26,565 nt of DNA from assembly GCA_003649445.1 (NCBI GenBank), contig QMRV01000029.1, forward strand, positions 1-26,565. Direction: 5' to 3'. This document shows, in pieces, positions 16,401 to 23,793 of this stretch. The notes under the pieces were generated by a model, which was not told the DNA's origin, made no database searches, and saw only the letters and a program-made list of their open reading frames with translations. A program made the translations under genes and the position numbers. Position 1 is the stretch's first letter, and the number at the start of each line of letters is the position of its first letter. The stretch comes from Thermoprotei archaeon (GTDB lineage: Archaea > Thermoproteota > Thermoprotei > Thermofilales > B15-G2).

Positions 16401-17951
16401 ATGGAAAAATTAAGCGCTTTTATTTTATTTACTATACTCTTCTTCTCTATTGTCCTCGTGCACTCTGAGCCTGTTAACGAATATTATTTGATAACTATTG
16501 TAGTTAAAGCACCTAGCACTCACAGCATTCCGGCTAATTACCCTATAGTAGTTGAGCTCAAGACTCTGGCTGCAGCGTTGCCTAAAGGAGAAGTAGACGT
16601 GTTCGGCGTGACTAAAACTGAGGAAGACGATATTGACTGGAATACTGCAGCCGTGCTCCACGGAGACCACGTTATTCCAAGCCAGATAGACGACTTAGAT
16701 CTTAACGGCTTCTCGGAAGAAGACGAGCTAGTATTCCTCACAGTCAAGCCTATTCCAGCAGGTCAAAGCAACGAGTATAAAGTATTCGTAGCCAAGAAAG
16801 TGAGCAAGCTCCCTAAAGTATCTTTCCCTATTAAAGTCAGAGTAAAAGAATACGGCCTTATATCGAGAATAAAAAAGGAGTCTCCCGAGTTCATGAGCGA
16901 GGCCTACGACCTGTCAAATGGCTTAATTACGGCTACTGTAGCAGTTAAAGCGGCCTGGATGTCTGGAGCAATATTCTCTATAGTGGTAAACAAGACGGGA
17001 TACGATATAGTTAAGCAGAGCTCAGAGTACATGAGCCTCTTATGGAAGTGGAGCAGACTCTTCTGTCCAGCTGACCCCGGCTGGATAGAGCACAACCCCG
17101 ACGCCATGACTGGTGGAGGAAAAGTAGTCTTCATGAAGGAAGGCCCTGTGAGAGGAATAATTAAAGTAGTTTTAACAGCTTCCTACTACAATTTGACAGA
17201 CGTATACCCTGTATTCACGTACATACTTTACGTAAACCAGACATGGATTTACGCCTACTTAGATATAACAGGGAAGAACGCTAAGCCCGGAATGTTTCTT
17301 GAAGTAAACTTAGCTAACAGAGAGTGGGGAGGAGTCGGCAAAGGAGGACTATACAAGCTAGTCATAGTGAGCGGTGCTGGAAACTTTTCTCGCAGAGAAG
17401 ACGTCAAAGTCCCTGTTTCTCTCATTAAAGAAGGCTGGTACATATCAACAGACCCGTCTATGAAGAAAGGCTTTGTCTTCATATTCCCGACACTAGGACT
17501 AGACTCGGTGCTCTGGAGCTTCGACGACGAAGGTATTCACACCTACTACACAGCTATGAGTTTCCCGTACAAGTCGATAATAGCAGTATTCGATGAAAAC
17601 ATTACAAATAATCCAGTAGAATACGCCGAGAAAGTCTACCGTGAGTACTTTGCTGTATCGCCTACGATTATTGTTAAGCCGGCAGAGAAAATATCAAGCC
17701 TTCCAGGAGAGCTCGCTAAGATGAAGGAAATATTCGAGCTGCAGAGCGCTGTAACAGAGCTCGAAAAGAAAATAGAAAATATGTCTAAGCAAATAGCGAG
17801 TCTGAGGTCTACAAAAGAGAAACTAGAGCTGACAGTGTATCGTACACGTATACTTGTAGCAGTTCTTCTCGCAGTGATTTTTGTGGTAGGATATGTTGCT
17901 GGAAGAGGACGTGCTTACCGTAAGAAGAGGGTGAGGAAACATGAGGAGTAG
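16401..17951 (+). CDS. Secreted beta-rich ectoprotein with coiled coil and C-terminal anchor, paralogue 2 (516 aa)
   Basis: Tandem paralogue of the preceding gene, 22 nt after its stop, with GGTGA at 16389-16393 ahead of ATG. Signal peptide at about 4-22. Shared blocks include VIPSQIDDLDLNGFSEEDEL, IPAGQSNEYKVFVAKK, NKTGYDIVKQ (197-206), WKWSRLFCPADPGWIEHNP, and the GPVRGII segment. The overall identity looks modest, so the duplication is old or the two have different ligands. The coiled coil (about 433-478) is clearly shorter than in paralogue 1; a membrane helix (about 483-501) and very basic tail follow. The end of the gene overlaps the permease start by 11 nt, implying coupled translation and a shared function with that permease. 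Confidence 0.85.
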   Translation: MEKLSAFILFTILFFSIVLVHSEPVNEYYLITIVVKAPSTHSIPANYPIVVELKTLAAALPKGEVDVFGVTKTEEDDIDWNTAAVLHGDHVIPSQIDDLDLNGFSEEDELVFLTVKPIPAGQSNEYKVFVAKKVSKLPKVSFPIKVRVKEYGLISRIKKESPEFMSEAYDLSNGLITATVAVKAAWMSGAIFSIVVNKTGYDIVKQSSEYMSLLWKWSRLFCPADPGWIEHNPDAMTGGGKVVFMKEGPVRGIIKVVLTASYYNLTDVYPVFTYILYVNQTWIYAYLDITGKNAKPGMFLEVNLANREWGGVGKGGLYKLVIVSGAGNFSRREDVKVPVSLIKEGWYISTDPSMKKGFVFIFPTLGLDSVLWSFDDEGIHTYYTAMSFPYKSIIAVFDENITNNPVEYAEKVYREYFAVSPTIIVKPAEKISSLPGELAKMKEIFELQSAVTELEKKIENMSKQIASLRSTKEKLELTVYRTRILVAVLLAVIFVVGYVAGRGRAYRKKRVRKHEE

Positions 17952-19899
17952 AGTCTGGGTAATACTACTCTTATTAGCTCTCTCAATAACAGTGCTGTTT
18001 GCATACGAAGTAGCCTTCATAGGTCTGCTCTTCGGCTTCCACTTAGACGCGATCAGCGGCACTACTCTCATCTTAGGCCTGCTCTACCTCTTCATACTAA
18101 TAGGCCCCTGGATAAGAGAGTACATTAGCGAGCAACACTTGAGTCTAATGATAGTATTCCTGCTAATAGCCTTCGCTATGGGCAGCTACTTCTATCCATG
18201 GTGCTTCATGAATCAGTTCCTGGGAGCAAGACTGCTTCAGCCTAAAATGTACAACGAGCTCTTACCGGAGCTCTGGGCTCCTCCAGCTGATGTATTAAGA
18301 CCTGCGCTAGCCGGCGGAGTAGCTGTTCCCTGGGGAGACTGGGCGATAAGCATCGCCTACTGGTACTTCTTCGTCATAGTCTGTGCGCTAATGATGTTCT
18401 CTATAGCAGGTATTTTCAGAGAAAGATGGAATAAAATAGAGAAGCTCTCATACCCCCATGCAGTGATCTTCGAGAGAGTCGTAGACTTCGCTCTAGGTAG
18501 AGAAGAAAAGGTGTCATGGCTCTTCCACCTAGGAATAGCAATAGGCTTCCTAGTGTACTTGCCGTGGATACTGTACCAGCTTCTACCATGGTTCCCCAAC
18601 ATCTATGGCTGGAACCAGCCTCCATTCCGCTACGGCATCCCCTCGCTCTTCGACTTGGTTGTGTTCTCGCCAGTAGTAAAGCAGAACTACGCTGGAGTAT
18701 TCACTTTCCAGACATCACCCGTCGAAGTAGCTCTCTACTACATCGTGCCTCTCGACGTCCTGTTTACAGCATGGATTTCGTGGCTAGTCTTCCTAGTAAT
18801 ATTGCCCCAAATAGCGTACACTATGGGCTACTACTCAGGCATCCCGGCTCTAGCAGACAGCTACGCTAGATGCGACCTCATAGGACGCCAGGATCCCCTA
18901 AAGCTCCACGCTTTAGCAGGAGTAGGAATGTTTCTCGGAGTATTCCTCTGGCCTCTCCTCCTCAACTGGAAGTGGTACGTAGACACACTCAAGAAAGCTT
19001 TCAAAGGAAACCCTGTAGAAGAAATACGCGAAGGAAAAATAGGCTACTCTTTCTCCTACACACTGCTAGCAGTCACGTTCTTGGCGGCAGTCGGCCTAAT
19101 GGCTGTAGCCGGAGCAGCAGTCTACGCTGCAGCATGGCTGTTCATAGCCGTAATAATACACAGCGTAGTTATGGCTAGACAGTATGCTGAAGCAGGAGTC
19201 GCTTTCAGCGGCGGCTGGTGGGGCACACTGCAGGCGCTCACATACCACGTACTCTATCCAGGCAAAAGGCTCGAGGAAGTAGATAGAAGCTACTTCGAAG
19301 TCCAGCTAATGGCACACAGCCTTATCTGTGCCTCAGCATCGTCTATCACCTACGGGCCTCTCTACTACTCGCTATTAGCCTACAAAATAGGCGAAGAGAA
19401 GGGTCTATCTCCAACACAAGTATTCAAAGGTCTAGTATCAGCACTAATTTTAACAAACATTGTAGCAGGTCCTCTAGTAGTATTCACATGGTACGCTGTA
19501 GGCTACAGCAAAATACCGGTAAGTGTCGACGGCTGGTGGTGGCCAGACAGGTGGACTAATCCGTCGCTTATAGCTCCGTATCCAGCTGACCCACCATGGA
19601 TACCTCACGCACTAGTAGGCTTAGCTATATCAGGCATAGTCTTCTTCCTGAGAATGAGGTACTACTGGTTCCCACTTAACGGAATAGGCCTAGTCTTCGG
19701 AACAATAGGTGGAGTCGAAGGACACGCATTCCCAGCGTTCATAGCTTGGCTACTAAAGTACATTACAGTGAAGCTAGGTGGAGCAAAAGTATACGAGAAG
19801 TACGGAGTAAGCCTAGCTTCAGGGGTCTTCCTAGGCTACGCCTTCGCGGTCTTCGTGCTAGGACTAGGAACAATATACAGATTCCTGTTCCCCTACTAA
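17941..19899 (+). CDS. Second polytopic permease-like protein, DUF6785/DUF6784 (oligopeptide-transporter-like) type (652 aa)
   Basis: Integral membrane protein with roughly 14 hydrophobic segments. Recognisable family stretches: KLSYPHAVIFERVV, ILPQIAYTMGYYSGI, ARQYAEAGVAFSGGWWGTLQ, LMAHSLICASASSITYGPL, RMRYYWFPLNGIGLVFGTIG (DUF6784-like C-terminal part) and the final FLFPY. It is related to the permease at 12590-14434. Aromatic-rich loops (for example DGWWWPDRW) would face outside if the signal topology holds, and could contact a sugar or peptide. Start is ATG 17941, 8 bases inside the end of the upstream gene, with GGTGAGG at 17929-17935. It ends the three-gene operon. The family call is from pattern recognition; transport is inferred and the substrate is unknown. 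Confidence 0.87.
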   Translation: MRSRVWVILLLLALSITVLFAYEVAFIGLLFGFHLDAISGTTLILGLLYLFILIGPWIREYISEQHLSLMIVFLLIAFAMGSYFYPWCFMNQFLGARLLQPKMYNELLPELWAPPADVLRPALAGGVAVPWGDWAISIAYWYFFVIVCALMMFSIAGIFRERWNKIEKLSYPHAVIFERVVDFALGREEKVSWLFHLGIAIGFLVYLPWILYQLLPWFPNIYGWNQPPFRYGIPSLFDLVVFSPVVKQNYAGVFTFQTSPVEVALYYIVPLDVLFTAWISWLVFLVILPQIAYTMGYYSGIPALADSYARCDLIGRQDPLKLHALAGVGMFLGVFLWPLLLNWKWYVDTLKKAFKGNPVEEIREGKIGYSFSYTLLAVTFLAAVGLMAVAGAAVYAAAWLFIAVIIHSVVMARQYAEAGVAFSGGWWGTLQALTYHVLYPGKRLEEVDRSYFEVQLMAHSLICASASSITYGPLYYSLLAYKIGEEKGLSPTQVFKGLVSALILTNIVAGPLVVFTWYAVGYSKIPVSVDGWWWPDRWTNPSLIAPYPADPPWIPHALVGLAISGIVFFLRMRYYWFPLNGIGLVFGTIGGVEGHAFPAFIAWLLKYITVKLGGAKVYEKYGVSLASGVFLGYAFAVFVLGLGTIYRFLFPY

Positions 19900-19930
19900 G
19901 CGCTATCGATTTTAACTACAAGACCCATAA

Positions 19931-19961
19931 AATTTTTAAGATTTTTCTAATATTTGGAAAG
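19931..19961 (+). promoter_or_regulatory. Promoter and ribosome binding site of the TrmB-like gene
   Basis: AATTTTTAAG (19931-19940) is a TATA-like box about 30 nt before ATG 19968, and GGAAAG (19956-19961) is a weak ribosome binding site. The element lies in the 68-nt gap after the permease stop, so the regulator can be transcribed on its own. Confidence 0.4.
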
Positions 19962-19967
19962 AGAAAT

Positions 19968-21053
19968 ATGTCTATTGCCGACGAGCTGATCAAGAATCTA
20001 ATGGGACTAGGTTTAAGCAACTACGAGGCAAGAGCATTCATAGCTCTAGCTCTCTACCGCGAAACTACTGCTCCAAATATTGCTAGAAGAGCAAAAATAC
20101 CTTTATCGAAAATATACAGTGTTCTAAGAAGTCTCGAAGAAAAGGGTCTCATAGAGTCTCAAAGCAAAAGACCTAAAGTATACAGAATAGTAGACCCTGA
20201 CTACAGCCTAGAAAATCTTCTCAAAAAATATGAGGAGAGAAAAAATACAATTAAAGAGCTTTTAAGAAAAGTACTTTCTCTAGAAAAGTACGAGAAAGGA
20301 GGATTATGGGTGGTAAGTGGATTAGATAACATTATTCGAAGAGTAAGAGACCTTATGAACAAGAGTGCCATTAGCTTGGCGCTGGCAACTCCTGATTATT
20401 TGCTCAAAAAGTTTTCATCGAAGCTAAGTGCTCTAGGAAGAAACGGCGTAAACTTATCGCTAGTAATCTATGAGACGGACTCTATGAAAACAAAATTTTA
20501 CGTAAACACTCTATCGAAGTACGCTAGAGTTAAAGTAAGAAGTATACCTGCTGTATCTACTCTCTTCATCGACAGAGAAGTAGGCGTAGTCTTCTACCTA
20601 AAAACCAGCAACGAAATGCCTTATCTCGATGAAAGCTACGCCATGATAGTAGAGGATGAAAACCTCCTCAGAATGATAAACGACTTTTTCCACTTAGCTC
20701 TGTGGCTAACATCAACTGATGTAGGTCCAAACCTAAATCTTTTCAGCAAACCTCTCTCCTATACTCACTTCTGGCGTTTAGTAGAGGACGTAGACATATT
20801 GTTCAAAAATAATCTCGGCCCAGTATATGTTGAAATAGAGGGATCATATGTTAAGTCTAAAGAGCCGGCCTATATTAAAGGCGAAGTAATAGACTATAGT
20901 ATAGGCGAAAACTGGCTCAGCTACAGTATAGTAGTTAAAAGTAATGAAGGAAAAGTAACTGTAGGAGGCTGGGGCTGCTTCCTGGAAGATGTTGAAGCTA
21001 AAAAGGTAATACTGTATAGTAGTTTCTGCGAGAAAATCTTCTCTTCTAAATAG
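19968..21053 (+). CDS. TrmB-family transcriptional regulator (361 aa)
   Basis: Archaeal sugar-responsive DNA-binding regulator. Residues about 1-75 are a winged helix of TrmB type (GLSNYEARAFIALALYRETT, then ARRAKIPLSKIYSVLRSLEE and KGLIESQSKRPKVYRIVDP), residues 80-105 a linker helix, residues about 110-235 a phospholipase-D-like fold effector region, and the remainder (about 240-361) matches the position of the TrmB C-terminal sugar-binding domain. Full-length members (about 340-360 aa) such as TrmB of Thermococcus/Pyrococcus sense maltose-type sugars. I start at ATG 19968 because the frame upstream of it runs inside the permease gene and shows no domain. Its place right after the surface operons suggests it controls them or the opposite-strand sugar operon; no operator was proven. 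Confidence 0.9.
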   Translation: MSIADELIKNLMGLGLSNYEARAFIALALYRETTAPNIARRAKIPLSKIYSVLRSLEEKGLIESQSKRPKVYRIVDPDYSLENLLKKYEERKNTIKELLRKVLSLEKYEKGGLWVVSGLDNIIRRVRDLMNKSAISLALATPDYLLKKFSSKLSALGRNGVNLSLVIYETDSMKTKFYVNTLSKYARVKVRSIPAVSTLFIDREVGVVFYLKTSNEMPYLDESYAMIVEDENLLRMINDFFHLALWLTSTDVGPNLNLFSKPLSYTHFWRLVEDVDILFKNNLGPVYVEIEGSYVKSKEPAYIKGEVIDYSIGENWLSYSIVVKSNEGKVTVGGWGCFLEDVEAKKVILYSSFCEKIFSSK

Positions 21054-21171
21054 CAAAATAATCGAGATTAATTTACACATGTAACTATAGCGGATTTGCA
21101 TACTTTTCAGAAACATAAGTCAGCTTACTTAACTTAGCTTAAGACTCGAGCGCACTAATTTTTCGAAAAAC

Positions 21172-21190
21172 TGTTCTAATTTATAGAACA
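21172..21190. repeat. Inverted repeat TGTTCTA-N5-TAGAACA
   Basis: Perfect 7-bp arms separated by 5 bp, just upstream of the TATA-like TTATATTTATTTAA (about 21194-21207). Position and size fit an operator for a dimeric winged-helix protein. It may belong to the gene remnant at 21227 or to the HAD gene at 21403. Confidence 0.5.
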
Positions 21191-21193
21191 TAG

Positions 21194-21218
21194 TTATATT
21201 TATTTAATTAGTTAGGTA
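21194..21218 (+). promoter_or_regulatory. TATA box and ribosome binding site before the gene remnant
   Basis: TTATATTTATTTAA is followed by TTAGGTAAG, shortly before the tandem ATGATG at 21227-21232. The promoter looks intact although the coding region behind it does not. Confidence 0.4.
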
Positions 21219-21226
21219 AGTTATTC

Positions 21227-21365
21227 ATGATGAAGAGTATATTTTCATTTATACTGGCAGTTTTTCTTTTAGCTGGAGTAGTTTCAGCTCAACCTACGTG
21301 GATTCCTTGCTATTTTTATTGCAGTTATCGTGGCGGGAGTTGCCATTAAAAGGCGTTTAGTGTAA
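21227..21365 (+). pseudogene. Remnant of a signal-peptide/C-terminal-anchor surface protein (frame-shifted)
   Basis: From ATG 21227 the frame encodes a clear signal peptide (MMKSIFSFILAVFLLAGVVS, then AQPT) and stops after 40 codons at 21349 in a sequence with no further signal (rich in Cys, Tyr, Gly). From about 21300 the +1 frame encodes GFLAIFIAVIVAGVAIKRRL followed by V and a stop at 21363-21365: a membrane helix with basic tail, the usual C-terminal anchor of archaeal surface proteins. The two halves are thus out of frame by one base and lack any ectodomain. Best explanation is an internal deletion of a larger gene with a frame-shifted junction. A small two-helix protein with a recent one-base change, a sequencing error or programmed frameshift is the alternative. 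The rest of the gap 21054-21402 holds only the inverted repeat and promoter. Confidence 0.6.
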
Positions 21366-21402
21366 ATAAATAATAAATAGGCTTTGGAGTCGTAGTTACT
21401 GG

Positions 21403-22125
21403 ATGATTAAGGCAGGAGCTGTGCTCTTTGATTTATATAATACGCTAGTATATGGTGAGAACTGGGAGAAATTCTGGGAACAAGCTTTAAAAGCCACTGT
21501 AAAGTACTTGAATTCACTTGGATTCAAAGTCGGCTTAGAGGATTTTTCTAGAAAATATGTGGAGATACATGATAGGTTATTAAAGAATCTTGAAAGAACT
21601 TCAAGTGAATTAGATTTAGTTTACTTATATTGGAGGCTTTTAAAAGAACTTGGCTTTACTCCATCTATTAATCTTGTTAAAAAGATACTTGATGTCTTCT
21701 ACGACATTGAAGTTTGCTGCGTTAAAGTCTATCCTGATGCTATTCCTACTGTAAAGTATTTTAGGGAGAGAGGCCTGAAGACTGCTATCGTATCTAATGC
21801 TACTATGCGTTTCGAGTATATAGTTAAAAAGTTCTGCTTTCACGAGTACTTTGACGTACTTATGGCTTTATATAAAGTCATGAGGCTTAAACCTCATTCC
21901 ATAATTTTTCTAGAAACCTTAAGGTTTCTAGGAGCTAAGCCTGAGGAAGCTGTAATGGTGGGTGACTCCTATAAAGCCGATATCGCTGGAGTGAAAAAGC
22001 TCGGTATTCGAGGAGTTCTACTAAATAGAGGTGAGTCTCAAGAAAATACTGCATATGAAAAAGGCTTAGAGCCGGACGCGGTTATACACAGTCTCGAAGA
22101 GCTAGTGGATTTAATAGAGGTGTAG
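21403..22125 (+). CDS. HAD-superfamily hydrolase (240 aa)
   Basis: Phosphatase-like or dehalogenase-like HAD enzyme with a helical cap. Motif I is LFDLYNTLV with nucleophile D10; position +2 is Tyr rather than the Asp acid of typical phosphatases, as in the DxYGT of haloacid dehalogenases. Motif II is S131 (IVSNAT), motif III K163 (LKPHS), motif IV VGDSYKAD with D188 and D193. Length fits subfamily I. The start is ATG 21403 with TTGGAG some way upstream. It converges on the proline-pathway gene with a 5-nt gap. The substrate is unknown, and the missing motif-I Asp makes ordinary phosphomonoesterase activity less certain. Confidence 0.9.
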   Translation: MIKAGAVLFDLYNTLVYGENWEKFWEQALKATVKYLNSLGFKVGLEDFSRKYVEIHDRLLKNLERTSSELDLVYLYWRLLKELGFTPSINLVKKILDVFYDIEVCCVKVYPDAIPTVKYFRERGLKTAIVSNATMRFEYIVKKFCFHEYFDVLMALYKVMRLKPHSIIFLETLRFLGAKPEEAVMVGDSYKADIAGVKKLGIRGVLLNRGESQENTAYEKGLEPDAVIHSLEELVDLIEV

Positions 22126-22130
22126 GGGAG

Positions 22131-22910
22131 CTACTTTGAGGTAGCTAGTCTGCGGGATTTTTCAGCGGCTGCTTTAAGCGACTCCATTATTTTTCCTTTA
22201 ACTCCTTCTTTCTCTAAAACCATTAAGGCCTCAACAGTAGTGCCTCCTGGCGTAGCTACGCTCCAAATGAGATTTTCTGTCCTCATTTTACTTAAAGTCT
22301 TAGCTGTACCTAGGAAAAGCACTCGGGCAATTTTCTCTGCGAGAGGCCTAGGTATACCTAAGTATACTCCAGCTGAAGCAACAGCATCGATTAAGTAGGC
22401 GGCTATAGCTGGACCTGAGCCCGAGACTGCTGTAATAGCGTCCATTAATTTCTCGTCAACTACCTCTACTTCTCCTGCTGACGAAAACAGCTTAACTGCA
22501 GTATTCAAGTCCTCATCTGTTGCTCGAGGACCTCTACATAAGGCCACAAAAGCTGCTTTAGAAACCACGTTTATGTTAGGCATTGCTCTAATAATTCTTG
22601 CTTCAGGAAAATACTTGCCTAGCAGAGAAGTGGTGTAGCCCGCAACAATACTCAGTAAAAGTTTTCCTCCGCCCTTCCACTCATCAGAAACTTCGGGAAC
22701 ATTATTTGGTTTAACTGAAAGAAGAACGACTTCCGCTTTCTCTACAGCTCCCTTCAGACTGCGGGTTGCCCTGAAACCAGCTTTCTCAGCGGCTTTCAGT
22801 CTCTCTTTAAGAATATCGTAGGCCAGAATCTCGGAAACAGCGCTGCTTTCCCAGAAAGCTTTGGCCAAAGCTTCACCCATTTTACCGTAACCTACTACAG
22901 CTAGTCGCAT
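22131..22910 (-). CDS. proC: Pyrroline-5-carboxylate reductase (259 aa)
   Basis: Last step of proline synthesis: NAD(P)H-dependent reduction of pyrroline-5-carboxylate to proline, in the cytoplasm. Rossmann motif VVGYGKMG at residues 5-12, SVKPNNV near 65-71, AMPNINV at 109-115, and the family signature AVSGSGPAIAAYLIDA at 161-176 with VATPGGTTVEAL at 218-229. Length is normal for the family. TATTAAAA-type sequence about 25 nt before the ATG suggests a leaderless single-gene transcript. Related reductases (for example of other imines) share this fold, but the signature is close to classical ProC. Confidence 0.93.
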   Translation of the reverse strand: MRLAVVGYGKMGEALAKAFWESSAVSEILAYDILKERLKAAEKAGFRATRSLKGAVEKAEVVLLSVKPNNVPEVSDEWKGGGKLLLSIVAGYTTSLLGKYFPEARIIRAMPNINVVSKAAFVALCRGPRATDEDLNTAVKLFSSAGEVEVVDEKLMDAITAVSGSGPAIAAYLIDAVASAGVYLGIPRPLAEKIARVLFLGTAKTLSKMRTENLIWSVATPGGTTVEALMVLEKEGVKGKIMESLKAAAEKSRRLATSK

Positions 22911-22930
22911 TGAAACGTTAAGTGCAGTAG

Positions 22931-22941
22931 AGTTTTAATAC
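22931..22941. promoter_or_regulatory. TATA-like box between proC and the structured element
   Basis: AGTTTTAATAC reads as a TATA box on either strand. On the minus strand it sits about 25 nt before the proC ATG (22910). On the plus strand it would start transcription near 22962, exactly where the GGAGGC stem of the neighbouring structured element begins. Confidence 0.4.
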
Positions 22942-22959
22942 TTCCTGTTAAATTGTACT

Positions 22960-23028
22960 GGAGGCAATGATCGGCTCGGGCGATATGACTGATGATCATA
23001 TACGCCAGAGGGTGAGCCTCCGCTGAGG
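22960..23028 (+). ncRNA. Candidate structured RNA or regulatory element
   Basis: GC-rich stretch in an AT-rich gap with nested complementarity. Outer stem GGAGGC (22960-22965) pairs with GCCTCC (23016-23021). Inner hairpin GGCGATATGA (22979-22988), loop CTGATGA, TCATAT (22996-23001), one bulged A, CGCC (23003-23006). A competing hairpin CCTC-CGCT-GAGG (23017-23028) uses the same bases as the 3' side of the outer stem. A plus-strand TATA-like box lies about 26 nt upstream of its first base. It fits neither tRNA nor a standard C/D or H/ACA guide. Strand and RNA status are inferred. Confidence 0.4.
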
Positions 23029-23032
23029 AACT

Positions 23033-23045
23033 AAAATATAATATT
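23033..23045 (+). promoter_or_regulatory. TATA box of the ThuA-like gene
   Basis: AAAATATAATATT lies about 26 nt before GTG 23066, which suggests a leaderless transcript and separates the structured element upstream from this mRNA. Confidence 0.45.
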
Positions 23046-23065
23046 CTCGGAGTCGCTAGTCTACC

Positions 23066-23785
23066 GTGAAGCTAAAAGTACTTGTCTGGAACGAGTATAT
23101 TGTTGAAAAAGAAAATCCTGAAGCAGCCGAAATATATCCTGAGGGAATACATATAGTCATTGCAGAGGCTCTCGAGAAAGCAGGCTTCGAAGTAACTACA
23201 GCTACTTTAAGTGATCCTGAGCAAGGCTTCAGCAAAGAAATCTTAGATAAAACAGATGTCATCGTAATGTGGTCTCATATCGCTAACGAGAAGCTAGAGG
23301 ATAGAATTGCTGAAAGAGTCTACGAGAAAATAGTGAGAGACGGCGTAGGCTTCATAGTACTCCACTCAGCTAAAAACTCTAAAATCTTCAGAAAACTCGT
23401 GGGCACTTCATGTAAAGTAAAGTGGCATGAAGCAGGCGAAAAAGAGAGAATATGGGTTGTCGCACCATGGCACCCTATCGCAGAGGGAATAGGAGACTAC
23501 TTTGAGCTAGAGCATACTGAAATGTACGGCGAGCCATTCGACATACCGCCGCCAGACGAGCTAGTTTTCACAAGTTGGTTTAAAGGAGGAGAAGTATTTC
23601 GTAGCGGCTGCTGTTTTTACCGCGGGAGAGGCAAAATATTCTACTTCAAGCCCGGCCACGAAACATACCCAATATACTACGACAAAAACGTGCAGAAAGT
23701 ACTAGTAAACGCAGCCATGTGGGCTGCTCCAGTCAAGAGACCAAAATCCATTTACGGCAAAGTAGAGCCACTAGAGTCTTTATAG
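23066..23785 (+). CDS. ThuA-like (trehalose utilisation) domain protein (239 aa)
   Basis: Member of the ThuA family, a glutamine-amidotransferase-like alpha/beta fold found in sugar utilisation loci (ThuA of rhizobia acts on 3-keto-trehalose). Characteristic parts: N-terminal LKVLVWNEYIVE, PEGIHIVIAEALE, DVIVMWSHIANE (64-75), GFIVLHSA (95-102), and the C-terminal KPGHETYPIYYDKNVQKVL (195-213). Whole length is a single domain. The GTG start is placed by the TATA spacing and by the family N-terminus. It converges with the retropepsin-like gene (8-nt gap). Its exact reaction is unknown, but it adds to the sugar theme of the window. Confidence 0.88.
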   Translation: MKLKVLVWNEYIVEKENPEAAEIYPEGIHIVIAEALEKAGFEVTTATLSDPEQGFSKEILDKTDVIVMWSHIANEKLEDRIAERVYEKIVRDGVGFIVLHSAKNSKIFRKLVGTSCKVKWHEAGEKERIWVVAPWHPIAEGIGDYFELEHTEMYGEPFDIPPPDELVFTSWFKGGEVFRSGCCFYRGRGKIFYFKPGHETYPIYYDKNVQKVLVNAAMWAAPVKRPKSIYGKVEPLESL

Positions 23786-23793
23786 ATTTAAGC

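Noticed and set aside
19746..19967. An N-terminal extension of the TrmB-like protein by 74 residues
   Set aside because: It lies inside the permease gene in another frame, is basic and low in domain signal, and the TrmB winged helix begins right after ATG 19968, which has its own promoter.
8199..21053. TrmB box of the TACTNNNAGTA type at the promoters of the cluster
   Set aside because: I looked in the promoter regions before 8199, 14825 and 19968 and did not find a convincing copy.
22960..23028. Resemblance to a C/D box guide RNA, H/ACA RNA, tRNA or fluoride riboswitch
   Set aside because: The CTGATGA and CTGA motifs are overlapped or wrongly spaced for C/D boxes, no ACA follows the lower stem, no T-loop exists for tRNA, and the stem order does not match the fluoride aptamer.
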